The notes under the pieces were generated by a model that was given only the letters and a program-made list of their open reading frames with translations, did no database searches and had not been told where the DNA came from. Positions 23,337 to 31,614 of a stretch of DNA of 39,560 nt are shown in pieces; position 1 is the stretch's first letter, and each line of letters starts with the position of its first letter. This DNA comes from CBDTTM01 sp965363355. GTDB lineage: Bacteria; Bacillota; Negativicutes; Selenomonadales; Selenomonadaceae. A program made the position numbers and the translations under genes. The stretch is taken from positions 1 to 39,560 of the forward strand of contig CBDTTM010000005.1 in NCBI GenBank assembly GCA_965363355.1, written 5' to 3'.

Positions 23337-24803
23337 ATGGAATTCTTACTGCCCATTTGGGGCTTTTTCCAGGAAAATATTTTAACAAAACCCCAGTTTT
23401 TTATCGGTTTTATCGTGTTTATTGGATATTTGCTGTTACAGCGGCCTATTTATGAAGCGGTAGCTGGGTTTATCAAAGCTGTCGTCGGTTATATGATTTT
23501 AAATGTTGCATCTGGCGGTTTGGTCGGAAATTTCCGTCCGGTTTTGGCAGGTCTAAAGGATCGTTTCGATCTTTCTGCTGCAGTTATCGATCCATATTTT
23601 GGTCAGGCGGCAGCGCAGGCATCAATTGAACATGTAGGACGTTCCTTTTCCTTGATGATGGTCGTCATGCTGATCGCCTTTTCCATCAATATTTTATTGG
23701 TTTTATTCCGTCGTTATACGAAGATTCGGACCTTGTTCATCACAGGGCATGTCATGGTACAGCAATCTTCTACCGCTTTATGGCTCGTTATCTTCTGTTT
23801 TCCGCAGCTTCAGGATATCGGCGTCGTCTGTATGCTGGGTGTTCTTTTGGGCACATACTGGTCGGTCGCTTCCAATATGACGGTTGAGCCTTGTCAGCAG
23901 TTGACGGAAGGCGGCGGTTTTGCTACCGGGCATCAACAGATGTTTGGCATTTGGTTCGTATCCAAGATTGCTGGGAAAATCGGCAATCGAGAAAAATCTT
24001 TGGAAAATTTGAAACTGCCAGGTTTTTTGGCAATCTTCAATGAAAATGTTGTAGCAACGGGTATCTTGATGTTCATCTTCTTCGGTATCATCATTACGAT
24101 CTTAGGCCCGGACTTGATGCACACCATCGACAAATCTTTTGGTGAAAAACAAAGTTTCTTGTTCTACATCATTGAAAAATCCTTTAATTTTGCGGTGTAT
24201 TTAACTATATTGCAGCTTGGTGTCCGCATGTTCGTATCGGAATTGACAGAGTCCTTCCAAGGGATCTCCAACAAAATTCTGCCTGGTTCGATGCCAGCGG
24301 TCGATTGCGCGGCTACCTATGGTTTTGGACATCCAAATGCAGTCACGTTTGGTTTCCTTTTCGGAGCACTTGGACAATTTTTGGCAATCATTGGTTTGGT
24401 GGTTTTCCAAAGTCCGATTCTTATCATCAGTGGATTCGTACCGTTGTTTTTTGACAATGCGACCTTTGCGGTGTTCGCTAATCGCCTTGGCGGGATTCGT
24501 GCCGCTACGATCATTCCGTTCTTCTCGGGCATGATCCAAGTCTTAGGTGGCGGTTTCGCCGCATATTTCTTCACTACAGGAAATTTTGGCGGTTGGCATG
24601 GGAATTTTGACTGGGATACCGTTTGGCCGCTTATCGGAGTCATCATGAACTATGGACAATATATAGGTGTTGCCGCAGTCATTTGCATTTTGCTGACAAT
24701 TCCTCAGCTGCTTTACCGCAGCAATAAAGATACGTATTTCCTGATTGCCGAGGACTACGACAAATATCAGGAAGTCATGGAAAGCAAAGCAGCAGCTAAG
24801 TGA
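23337..24803 (+). CDS. ulaA: PTS EIIC ascorbate permease UlaA
   Basis: 488 residues, about eleven transmembrane segments. Matches the UlaA/SgaT family: LLQRPIYEAVAGFIKAVVGY, VGNFRPVLAGLKDRF, ITGHVMVQQSS, GGGFATGHQQMFG, GSMPAVDCAATYGFGHPNAV. It imports L-ascorbate (or a close analogue) and phosphorylates it at C6 with UlaB and UlaC. AGGAGG precedes the ATG. The order C-A-B is a rearrangement relative to the E. coli ulaABC order. Confidence 0.93.
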   Translation: MEFLLPIWGFFQENILTKPQFFIGFIVFIGYLLLQRPIYEAVAGFIKAVVGYMILNVASGGLVGNFRPVLAGLKDRFDLSAAVIDPYFGQAAAQASIEHVGRSFSLMMVVMLIAFSINILLVLFRRYTKIRTLFITGHVMVQQSSTALWLVIFCFPQLQDIGVVCMLGVLLGTYWSVASNMTVEPCQQLTEGGGFATGHQQMFGIWFVSKIAGKIGNREKSLENLKLPGFLAIFNENVVATGILMFIFFGIIITILGPDLMHTIDKSFGEKQSFLFYIIEKSFNFAVYLTILQLGVRMFVSELTESFQGISNKILPGSMPAVDCAATYGFGHPNAVTFGFLFGALGQFLAIIGLVVFQSPILIISGFVPLFFDNATFAVFANRLGGIRAATIIPFFSGMIQVLGGGFAAYFFTTGNFGGWHGNFDWDTVWPLIGVIMNYGQYIGVAAVICILLTIPQLLYRSNKDTYFLIAEDYDKYQEVMESKAAAK

Positions 24804-24878
24804 GATTGCACCACCTGGTGAAAAAGAGTATGCTAGGTTAGATGCAGTTTATCAAATATTTTGAAAGAGGTGCTTGAT

Positions 24879-25169
24879 ATGTTAAAGGTTATTGCAGCTT
24901 GTGGAAGCGGGATGGGTTCATCCCAGATCATAAAGATGAAATTGGAAAAGGTATTCAAGACGCTTAATATTGAAGCTAGTATCTATCACACGAATGTTGG
25001 CGATGCGAAATCACAGGCTTCTAATTACGATGTTGTTGTTTGCTCGGAATCCTTGGTGGGCACGTTTCAAAATGCATCGAAGAAGATTATTGTAATTGGG
25101 TTGAAAAATCTTTTGTCAGAAAAAGAAATCACGGAAAAAGTAACGGAAAAAATCGTAAATGCAAAATGA
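24879..25169 (+). CDS. ulaB: PTS EIIB component UlaB
   Basis: 96 residues from the ATG at 24879, which has AAAGAGGTG upstream; a TTG at 24861 precedes the ribosome binding site and is unlikely. Phosphoryl-accepting Cys8 in AACGSGMGSSQIIKMKL, the canonical ascorbate EIIB loop. Followed by a moderate terminator-like hairpin, so the distal genes may be expressed at a lower level. Confidence 0.92.
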   Translation: MLKVIAACGSGMGSSQIIKMKLEKVFKTLNIEASIYHTNVGDAKSQASNYDVVVCSESLVGTFQNASKKIIVIGLKNLLSEKEITEKVTEKIVNAK

Positions 25170-25174
25170 GAAGA

Positions 25175-25204
25175 GGGAGGAGCAATTCTCCTCCCTGCTT
25201 TTAT
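25175..25204 (+). terminator. intra-operon terminator-like hairpin after ulaB
   Basis: GGGAGGAG (25175-25182) pairs with CTCCTCCC (25188-25195), loop CAATT, followed by TGCTTTT. Because ula genes continue on the same strand, it may reduce rather than stop transcription. Confidence 0.6.
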
Positions 25205-25210
25205 AACTGA

Positions 25211-25245
25211 ATAGGTATAGGCCGCCCGCAGCTGCTTATACCTAT
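25211..25245 (+). other. hairpin upstream of the FG-GAP-like gene
   Basis: ATAGGTATA (25211-25219) and TATACCTAT (25237-25245) are perfect complements around a GC-rich 17-base loop, 37 bases before the gene. An intercistronic regulatory or processing element is possible. Confidence 0.45.
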
Positions 25246-25281
25246 AATAATACAGAAAATTCTGAATAAGGGGCGATTGTC

Positions 25282-26310
25282 ATGAAGATTGAAAAGAAAA
25301 TGCTGACGAAACTGCACAGATGTTATGCGACGAGCAGTACAGTCATTGATGGTGAAGAAAAAATCCTGTTTGCAACCGAAGGCGAAGGCGCCGCCTATAT
25401 GTATTCGGGTGAGGATTTTGTCCAATCGACGATTTGGGATGGGCCTGGCGGCACGATGTCGATGGTTCCGGTCCCTGGGAAAAACGGTGATTTTTTAGCA
25501 GTGCAAAATTTTTTCCCGACCTTCCAATCGGAAAAAGCGACGATTGTCTGGGCCCATCCTGGAGAAAATGGCCAGTGGGAAGTAAAAACGATCTTAGATC
25601 TGCCGTATGTGCATCGTTTTGATATCTTAAGTGCTGGGGGTGTCAATTATTTCATTGGCTGTACTTTATGCACGAGCAAGACCGATAAAGAGGATTGGTC
25701 AGATCCAGGTAAGATTTATGTAGGTGAAATCCCGGAAGATTTGAATCAACCGATCAAACTCAAAATCATCAAAGAAGGTCTGGTCAAAAACCATGGTTAT
25801 AGCCGTACAACTTGGCGCGGTGTGATGGCAGGCATGGTAACTTGCGACAGTGGGGCTTTTGCGGTAATGCCGCCACAGCATGAAGGTGATGGCTGGGCAA
25901 TCGAGACCGTCTTGACGCGACCTATCAGTGATATCGCAGTCGGTGACATCGATGGCGATGGTGTCGATGAACTCATCACGATTGAACCATTTCATGGCAA
26001 TCAATTCATCATCAATAAGAAGACGGATAATGGTTATGAGAAAGTCTATGAGTATCCGGAAGAAATGGAGTTTGGCCATGTTGTTTGGGCTGGCAAGTTG
26101 CGTGGAGTTCCTACGGTAATCGGCGGACAGCGCCGCCATGCCAAAGACTTGTTTTACATCCAATATAAAGATGGAAAATACGTCAAGACTACGATTGAAA
26201 CGGATATCGGGCCAAGCAATGTAGCGGTAATCAATGGAAAAGACCGGGATATCATCATTTCGGCAAACCGGGAAATCGGCGAAGCTGTTTTGTATATCGT
26301 ACGGGATTGA
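25282..26310 (+). CDS. uncharacterised FG-GAP/VCBS-like beta-propeller protein in the ula operon
   Basis: 342 residues with no signal peptide or membrane helix, so cytosolic. The clearest motif is a calcium-type FG-GAP loop, DIAVGDIDGDGVDELIT (about residues 216-232), flanked by repeated beta-rich blocks such as LPYVHRFDILSAGG and EFGHVVWAGKLRG, suggesting a beta-propeller. FG-GAP proteins are usually exported, so a cytosolic one inside a sugar operon is odd. It lies where canonical ula operons carry ulaD. Its sequence shows nothing of the TIM-barrel decarboxylase UlaD, so it is not an obvious replacement; a lactonase- or epimerase-like propeller enzyme is one idea. I do not recognise its function. 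Confidence 0.7.
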   Translation: MKIEKKMLTKLHRCYATSSTVIDGEEKILFATEGEGAAYMYSGEDFVQSTIWDGPGGTMSMVPVPGKNGDFLAVQNFFPTFQSEKATIVWAHPGENGQWEVKTILDLPYVHRFDILSAGGVNYFIGCTLCTSKTDKEDWSDPGKIYVGEIPEDLNQPIKLKIIKEGLVKNHGYSRTTWRGVMAGMVTCDSGAFAVMPPQHEGDGWAIETVLTRPISDIAVGDIDGDGVDELITIEPFHGNQFIINKKTDNGYEKVYEYPEEMEFGHVVWAGKLRGVPTVIGGQRRHAKDLFYIQYKDGKYVKTTIETDIGPSNVAVINGKDRDIIISANREIGEAVLYIVRD

Positions 26311-26321
26311 GGTGTAGATAC

Positions 26322-27014
26322 ATGCTGGAAAAACTCAAAGAAGAAGTGTTTGCAGCGAATATGCTGCTGCCGAAATATCATCTTGTCACATTCACTTGGG
26401 GCAATGTGTCAGGAATCGACCGGGATAAAGGGCTATTCGTCATCAAACCGTCGGGTGTGGATTATGAAAAGATGAAGGCGTCTGACATGGTCGTTGTCGA
26501 TCTTACCGGCAAAGTGGTCGAAGGGGAGTTGAATCCTTCGTCAGATACGCCGACGCATTTGAAACTCTATCAATCCTTTCCGGATATTGGGGGAATCGTT
26601 CACACCCATTCTCGCTGGGCGACTATTTTTTCGCAGGCCGGGCAGCCGGTAAAAGCCTATGGAACGACGCAGGCAGATTATTTTTATGGCGAAGTCCCCT
26701 GTACACGGGCAATGACGGAAGAAGAAATAGAAAATGACTATGAATACAATACGGGAGAAGTCATTGCTGAACGGTTTGCGGAGCTCAATCCCAATTATGT
26801 ACCAGCTGTTTTGGTCAAAAACCATGGCCCTTTCAGTTGGGGCAAAGATGCGGCGAATGCAGTCCATAATGCCGTTGTTCTCGAAGAAATTGCCATGATG
26901 AATTTCCACACAGAGATTCTTACCGGCAATAAAAACTCCATGCCAGATGTGTTGCTCAATAAACATTTTATGCGCAAACATGGGCCGAAGGCTTATTACG
27001 GTCAGAAAAAATAA
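26322..27014 (+). CDS. ulaF: L-ribulose-5-phosphate 4-epimerase UlaF (AraD family)
   Basis: 230 residues from the ATG at 26322, with GAGGTG 8 bases before; TTG 26307 overlaps the previous stop and lacks a site. Class II aldolase fold: TWGNVSGIDRDKGLFVIKPSGVDY, SSDTPTHLKLY, the zinc ligands in IVHTHSRWATIFSQ, and KNHGPFSWG. It converts L-ribulose-5-phosphate to D-xylulose-5-phosphate, the exit of the ascorbate route into the pentose phosphate pathway. Confidence 0.92.
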   Translation: MLEKLKEEVFAANMLLPKYHLVTFTWGNVSGIDRDKGLFVIKPSGVDYEKMKASDMVVVDLTGKVVEGELNPSSDTPTHLKLYQSFPDIGGIVHTHSRWATIFSQAGQPVKAYGTTQADYFYGEVPCTRAMTEEEIENDYEYNTGEVIAERFAELNPNYVPAVLVKNHGPFSWGKDAANAVHNAVVLEEIAMMNFHTEILTGNKNSMPDVLLNKHFMRKHGPKAYYGQKK

Positions 27015-27025
27015 GGCTTATATAA

Positions 27026-27060
27026 GCTTCGTTCCTTGGTGAGAGCCAAAAGAACGAAGC
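27026..27060 (+). other. stem-loop between ulaF and ulaE
   Basis: GCTTCGTTC (27026-27034) pairs with GAACGAAGC (27052-27060) and is followed by a T-rich stretch. It may attenuate transcription into ulaE. Confidence 0.5.
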
Positions 27061-27088
27061 CTTATTATTTTAAGGATGGGTGATGGAA

Positions 27089-27937
27089 ATGAAAGAATAT
27101 ATGCTTGGTCTATATGAAAAAGCGATGCCTGCGAATCTATCTTGGCAAGAAAAACTGGAAGCAGCTAAAACTGCGGGGTTTGACTTTATTGAAATGAGCA
27201 TAGATGAAACGGATGAAAAACTGGCACGGCTCGATATGTCAAAGGAAGAACGTGAAGCCATTAAGGCGGCAGTGCTTGTAACTGGCATACCGATTCGTTC
27301 GATCTGTTTGAGCGGGCATCGGAAATATCCGCTGGGCAGTATGGACCCGAATGTGCGGGCCTATAGCCTCGAAATGATGGAAAAAGCAGTTTTATTAGCG
27401 GCTGATTTAGGTGTGCGCATCATCCAGATTGCGGGTTATGATGTTTATTATGATGAAGGGTCGCCGGAAACAGAAGCCTTGTTCAAAGCAAATATCGCCC
27501 ACTGCGCGATGCTCGCAGCGGCCGAAGGGATTGTCCTCGGTTTTGAGACGATGGAAACACCGTTTATGGATACCGTCGGAAAAGCGATGAAATATGTCGA
27601 CGCAGTAAATTCTCCCTATCTGGGCGTTTACCCAGATAGTGGAAACCTTACCAATGCGGCTCTTTTATATCATTCCGATCTGTTTGCCGATATAAAAAGC
27701 GGCAAGGGCCATATTGTAGCATTTCATCTAAAGGAGACTGTTCCGGGAAAATATCGGGAAATTCCTTTTGGTACAGGGCATGTGGATTTTTCGGCGATTG
27801 TGGATTTTGCTTGGCGCCTTGGCGTGCGCCGTTATGTTGCGGAATTTTGGTATACGGGCAGTGATTCCTGGAGAGAAGATCTCCTGTCGGCGAATCGATT
27901 CATTCGCCAAAATTTCCAACAAAAAATAGCCGTTTAA
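27089..27937 (+). CDS. ulaE: L-xylulose/L-ribulose-5-phosphate 3-epimerase UlaE
   Basis: 282 residues from the ATG at 27089, which has AAGGATGGG upstream and gives the family start (YMLGLYEKAMP). TIM-barrel sugar-phosphate 3-epimerase: GFDFIEMSIDE, SICLSGHRKYPLGS, GFETMETPFMDTVGKAM, YPDSGNLTNA, FHLKETVPGKYREIPFGTGHVDF and the terminal AEFWYTGSD. It makes L-ribulose-5-phosphate for UlaF. The enzyme supplying its substrate, UlaD, is not encoded in this window. Confidence 0.93.
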   Translation: MKEYMLGLYEKAMPANLSWQEKLEAAKTAGFDFIEMSIDETDEKLARLDMSKEEREAIKAAVLVTGIPIRSICLSGHRKYPLGSMDPNVRAYSLEMMEKAVLLAADLGVRIIQIAGYDVYYDEGSPETEALFKANIAHCAMLAAAEGIVLGFETMETPFMDTVGKAMKYVDAVNSPYLGVYPDSGNLTNAALLYHSDLFADIKSGKGHIVAFHLKETVPGKYREIPFGTGHVDFSAIVDFAWRLGVRRYVAEFWYTGSDSWREDLLSANRFIRQNFQQKIAV

Positions 27938-27943
27938 CAAAAA

Positions 27944-27966
27944 CACCGCACAAAAATTGTGCGGTG
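27944..27966. terminator. terminator after ulaE (bidirectional)
   Basis: CACCGCAC (27944-27951) and GTGCGGTG (27959-27966) with a 7-base loop and AAAA/TTTT flanks lie between ulaE and the convergent hypothetical gene. Confidence 0.85.
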
Positions 27967-27983
27967 CAGGTTTTGGCAAAATG

Positions 27984-28475
27984 CTATAGGTTTTGAGGCG
28001 TCAATTGATTTTTCCAATATTTTAAGTCTGGTTGGCTAAGTGGAAGGTCGATAGAGGTCCCGTCCGTATAGTTAAAGGTGACGTTTATATTGGAAGCTTT
28101 GGCAATGCTTTGCAGTAGTTCCGGGGGGAATTCGATAAATAAAGAGCTTTCATATTTAAAACAGCGCTCTTCGCCAAAATCAGATACAGTTAAGGTCGGT
28201 TTCGTCTGTGTGTTGGTAGCAGCTGGCAGTGTCAGGCTCTTCCCGTCGATGGTGAGTTCAATGGCAGGTTCGAGCTTGGCTGCAAAAAAACGAAAATCGG
28301 TCAGCTGTAATGTTGCGCCGTTCACTATGCTGTCACTTTTTACGCCGCGAAAGTCAATATGGCAATAGGCCGATAGGTTTTCAGCGTGACGATTATTATA
28401 GCTGCTGATTTGAAAGAAAACGGCTAAGCCGCCAAGAATGAGTAAAGTAGCAAGAAGTGAAAGTTTTTTCATCAT
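27984..28475 (-). CDS. hypothetical membrane-anchored or exported protein
   Basis: 163 residues, unrecognised. An N-terminal hydrophobic helix (about residues 5-22, LSLLATLLILGGLAVFF) without a lipobox or clear cleavage site suggests an anchor, with the remainder outside the membrane. That part is beta-rich with two Cys (YCHIDF and RCFKYE) that could form a disulfide. The start is ATG 28475 or the adjacent ATG 28472, and AAGGAGA precedes them. That ribosome binding site touches the T run of the nrdG terminator, so expression may depend on read-through from nrdDG. Confidence 0.65.
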   Translation of the reverse strand: MMKKLSLLATLLILGGLAVFFQISSYNNRHAENLSAYCHIDFRGVKSDSIVNGATLQLTDFRFFAAKLEPAIELTIDGKSLTLPAATNTQTKPTLTVSDFGEERCFKYESSLFIEFPPELLQSIAKASNINVTFNYTDGTSIDLPLSQPDLKYWKNQLTPQNL

Positions 28476-28487
28476 CGGTTCTCCTTA

Positions 28488-28527
28488 AAAAGAATCGCCT
28501 TCCTCATAAGAGGCAGGCGATTCTTTT
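28488..28527 (-). terminator. terminator after nrdG
   Basis: A 13-bp stem (28488-28500 with 28515-28527) with an inner GCCTC-type helix is followed on the minus strand by a T-rich run, immediately before the ribosome binding site of the next gene. Confidence 0.8.
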
Positions 28528-28529
28528 TG

Positions 28530-29027
28530 TTATTCTTTTTCAATGACTTTTCCCGCGGCACGGGTTGCTGCCATATCGATGAGCCGTTGGTTGCGGCTGC
28601 CACGGAATTGCAGGGTCAAGTCGCGCTGCGCTAGGATGAACTTACCGTCAATCAAGACATCTGTCACGGCGAGCAAGGCGTCGATATCAGCACTTTGCTT
28701 GGCGATAAGCTCTTCATAGGTATAGCCGGTATACGTCGTAATATCAAGGCCGCAGCTTCGCAGCTGTTTTGCAAGCTGTGCCAGCGGCTTTGGCTGTAAG
28801 AACGGTTCGCCGCCGCTGAAGGTAACGCCGCTTAACAGCGGATTTTGCCGGATTTCACGGTAAAGATCTTCTGTATCGACGCTTTTTCCGCCATCACCGG
28901 CATGGGTATGCGGATTGTGGCAGCCTTCGCAGTTATGCGGACAGCCTTGGGTGAAAATCGTGAAACGGTAGCCTTCGCCGTCAACAATGGAATCATCGAC
29001 GGTACCGGCTATTTTAAGCAACGCCAT
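28530..29027 (-). CDS. nrdG: anaerobic ribonucleotide reductase activase NrdG (radical SAM)
   Basis: 165 residues. It uses S-adenosylmethionine and a [4Fe-4S] cluster to generate the glycyl radical on the class III reductase. Cluster motif CPHNCEGC (Cys29, 33, 36) in TQGCPHNCEGCHNP; GVTFSGGEPFLQP binds S-adenosylmethionine; IDGKFILAQRDLTLQFRGSRNQR is the typical C terminus. The start overlaps the upstream small gene by 14 bases, so translation is coupled. Confidence 0.95.
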   Translation of the reverse strand: MALLKIAGTVDDSIVDGEGYRFTIFTQGCPHNCEGCHNPHTHAGDGGKSVDTEDLYREIRQNPLLSGVTFSGGEPFLQPKPLAQLAKQLRSCGLDITTYTGYTYEELIAKQSADIDALLAVTDVLIDGKFILAQRDLTLQFRGSRNQRLIDMAATRAAGKVIEKE

Positions 29028-29298
29028 GTTTCACGCGGTCATGTTCTTCAGAGCGTTTTGCATTGTTCCAACGGTCGGTTGTTCCCACGAGATAGCCTGT
29101 GATACGGCGAATGCGTTCAAATTTATGCGGATGGAGTTTATAGTCAAGCGCAACATCACCTTTGCCAGCATCTGAGATAGCAAGGCTCAAAAGAGCTTCG
29201 TCTGTTTCATTTTCTACACAGCGGATATAGCCGAGGATTTCCTCTTCCTTCATATCAGCAAAACCATTGATTGTAACTTCGATTCCATTTATTAACAT
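29014..29298 (-). CDS. stand-alone NrdD glycyl-radical domain protein (split class III RNR)
   Basis: 94 residues from the ATG at 29298, preceded by AAAGGAGAA. Its second half, HKFERIRRITGYLVGTTDRW followed by NNAKRSEEHDRVKHG, is the C-terminal glycyl-radical segment normally found at the end of NrdD itself, just after the zinc fingers; the radical-bearing glycine would be Gly68 in RITGYLVG. The adjacent NrdD ends before this segment. The first half (residues 1-55, acidic, INGFADMKEEEILGYIRC) is extra and may be a docking domain. The small protein is probably an essential subunit that inserts its radical loop into NrdD, as GrcA (YfiD) can do for pyruvate formate-lyase. The subunit role is inference. 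Confidence 0.8.
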   Translation of the reverse strand: MLINGIEVTINGFADMKEEEILGYIRCVENETDEALLSLAISDAGKGDVALDYKLHPHKFERIRRITGYLVGTTDRWNNAKRSEEHDRVKHGVA

Positions 29299-29324
29299 AA
29301 AAATCAGTTCTCCTTTTGTTTGTT

Positions 29325-31586
29325 TTAATTGCAGCAAGACAGGCGTGGAACAATCATTCTTTGCATATGTTCCTGTTCTGTGCGGCCGCATTTTGGGCAT
29401 ATATTATCGATGATCCCATTGTAACCGCAAATCGGGTCGCGATCGACTGGATGGTTCACTGAACCGTAGCCGATACCACTGTCATGCATGCAGCGAATGA
29501 TAGCTTCAAACGCCTTGAGGTTATGGCAAGGATCGCCGTCCATTTCGACATAGCTGATATGACCGGCATTTGTCAGGGAATGGTATGGACCTTCAAGTTG
29601 TATTTTCTTGAATGCCTTGATTGGGTAATACACTGGGACGTGGAAAGAGTTCGTATAATAATCTCGATCGGTCACGCCCGGGATTTCACCATAAATCGCT
29701 TTGTCGAGCTTTACGAAACGTCCGCTGAGTCCTTCGGCTGGAGTTGCGAGCAAGGTGAAATTCAAGCCAGTTTTTTCAGATTCTTCATCCATGCGTTTTC
29801 TCATGTAGCTGACGATTTCAAGACCGAGATTTTGTGCTTCGGCAGATTCGCCATGGTGCTGGCCCATCAGTGATTTGAGTGTTTCTGCCAAACCGATAAA
29901 GCCCATGGAGAGGGTACCGTGTTTCAAGATTTCAGCTAAGCTGTCATCTGGCCCAATGTTATCGGAGTCAATCCAAATGCCTTGACCAATCAAGAACGGA
30001 TAATTCCGGCCTTTTTTTGTGCACTGGATCTTGAAGCGATGCTGGAGCTGGCGAATGACGAGTTCAATGATTTCATCAAGTCCTTTATAGAACTTTTCGA
30101 TATCTCCTTTTGCTTCAATTGCGATACGTGGCAGATTCACACTGGTGAAGCTTAAATTGCCGCGTCCATAAGTTGTTTCGCGGGTTTTATCGTGAACGTT
30201 ACCCATGACACGTGTGCGGCAGCCCATATAAGCGATTTCGGTATTTGGATCGCCAGCTTTGTAGTATTTGAGGTTGAATGGTGCATCGATGAAGCTGAAG
30301 TTAGGGAAAAGACGTTTGGCAGAAGTCTTTATCGCCAGCTGGAAAAGATCGTAATTTGGATCTTCTTCATTATAATTGATGCCCTCTTTTACTTTGAAAA
30401 TCTGTACAGGGAAAATTGGCGTTTCCCCATTTCCCAAACCAGATTCTGTAGCTTTCATGAGGTTGCGGATCGCCATGCGGGCTTCAGGGGTGGTGTCAGT
30501 TCCATAATTGATTGAACTGAAAGGCACCTGTGCGCCAGCTCTTGAATTCATGGTATTGAGGTTATGGATAAAAGCTTCCATCGCTTGGTAGGTAGCTTGG
30601 TCGGTGTCATGCAAAGCTGTGTCAACGGCATAAGCATGTGCCAAAGCGGCTTCATCAGCAGATATATCTTGGTATTCATGTTCTTTTTGATGTGCAGGTA
30701 AAAATTTGATGAGAGCAGCACCATAATCGTCCGTTGTGCTCATCGTGATATCTGCCTGGATTCCCTGTTTGATTTCTTTGGCTAAGAGGTTGGCGTCGTC
30801 GATCTTCATACTGAATTTCAGTGAGATGTACTGAGCCAGTGACTTGAAATATTGCTTGATGAAGGTCTTAGCGACACCAGGAGCCATGGAATAATCAAAG
30901 TTAGGAACGGATTGGCCGCCATGCATTTCATTTTGATTGGCCTGAATCGCAATGCAGGCCAAGGCTGCATAAGAGCGAATGTCATTTGGTTCACGCAAAT
31001 AGCCATGTCCGGTCGAAAAACCATCGTGGAACAACTTGAGTAAATCAATTTGGCAACAGGTTTCCGTAAGCATGTAGAAATCCTTGTCATGAATATGGAT
31101 GTCCCCATTGATGTGGGCGGCAGCGATATCTTTTGGCAGTATGTAATTGTCGATGAAATATTTGGATCCTTCAGAGCCATACTTAAGCATGGTGCCCATA
31201 GCCGTATCTGCATCGATATTCGCATTTTCGCGTTTGATGTCTGCATCTTTTGCAGTCTTAAAAGTAAGTTCGTTATAGATGTCCATTAAATCCGTTTTTG
31301 CCTGGCGGATCTGGGCATGTTCAGCTCGATACAAGATATAAGCTTTGGCGGTGCTGGCGAAATTGCTGGCAATCAGAACTCGTTCTACACTATCTTGAAT
31401 TTGTTCAACGGTTGGCAGCTCAATCGAAGTGATTTGCTGGCTTACCTTTTGGGTCAGCTTAGTCAACTGCGAGACGGAAAAAGTCTCATCGATGGATTCA
31501 AGATTAGCCTTGTGAATGGCTTCGGTGATTTTTTTTGCATTAAAAGCAACGATATCACCTGTTCGCTTTTTGATATTTTGTATCAT
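29325..31586 (-). CDS. nrdD: anaerobic ribonucleoside-triphosphate reductase NrdD, lacking the C-terminal glycyl-radical segment
   Basis: 753 residues. N-terminal ATP-cone (about 1-95) for allosteric control, then the catalytic barrel with TETCCQID (Cys177/178), SRAGAQVPFSSINYGTD and YMGCRTRV (probable thiyl Cys456). The C-terminal metal-binding part has Cys720, 730 and 733 (ICGYNGIIDNICPKCGR), then ends MIVPRLSCCN without the RxxGYL glycyl-radical sequence that normally follows within about 16 residues. That sequence is on the next gene, 26 bases downstream. It reduces ribonucleoside triphosphates for DNA synthesis without oxygen. The truncation is not a simple frameshift, since the small gene has its own ribosome binding site and start. 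Confidence 0.93.
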   Translation of the reverse strand: MIQNIKKRTGDIVAFNAKKITEAIHKANLESIDETFSVSQLTKLTQKVSQQITSIELPTVEQIQDSVERVLIASNFASTAKAYILYRAEHAQIRQAKTDLMDIYNELTFKTAKDADIKRENANIDADTAMGTMLKYGSEGSKYFIDNYILPKDIAAAHINGDIHIHDKDFYMLTETCCQIDLLKLFHDGFSTGHGYLREPNDIRSYAALACIAIQANQNEMHGGQSVPNFDYSMAPGVAKTFIKQYFKSLAQYISLKFSMKIDDANLLAKEIKQGIQADITMSTTDDYGAALIKFLPAHQKEHEYQDISADEAALAHAYAVDTALHDTDQATYQAMEAFIHNLNTMNSRAGAQVPFSSINYGTDTTPEARMAIRNLMKATESGLGNGETPIFPVQIFKVKEGINYNEEDPNYDLFQLAIKTSAKRLFPNFSFIDAPFNLKYYKAGDPNTEIAYMGCRTRVMGNVHDKTRETTYGRGNLSFTSVNLPRIAIEAKGDIEKFYKGLDEIIELVIRQLQHRFKIQCTKKGRNYPFLIGQGIWIDSDNIGPDDSLAEILKHGTLSMGFIGLAETLKSLMGQHHGESAEAQNLGLEIVSYMRKRMDEESEKTGLNFTLLATPAEGLSGRFVKLDKAIYGEIPGVTDRDYYTNSFHVPVYYPIKAFKKIQLEGPYHSLTNAGHISYVEMDGDPCHNLKAFEAIIRCMHDSGIGYGSVNHPVDRDPICGYNGIIDNICPKCGRTEQEHMQRMIVPRLSCCN

Positions 31587-31614
31587 TTTGTAGTCTCTTT
31601 TCTTTAATTTTGTA

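Noticed and set aside
25282..26310. The FG-GAP-like protein as a UlaD decarboxylase
   Set aside because: UlaD is an OMP-decarboxylase-type TIM barrel of about 215 residues. This protein is longer, beta-rich and lacks the DxK-type active site.
29300..29400. A simple frameshift joining NrdD to the small glycyl-radical gene
   Set aside because: Reading the small gene's frame upstream into nrdD gives residues unlike NrdD, and the small gene has its own AAAGGAGAA site and ATG. Two genes fit better than a broken one.
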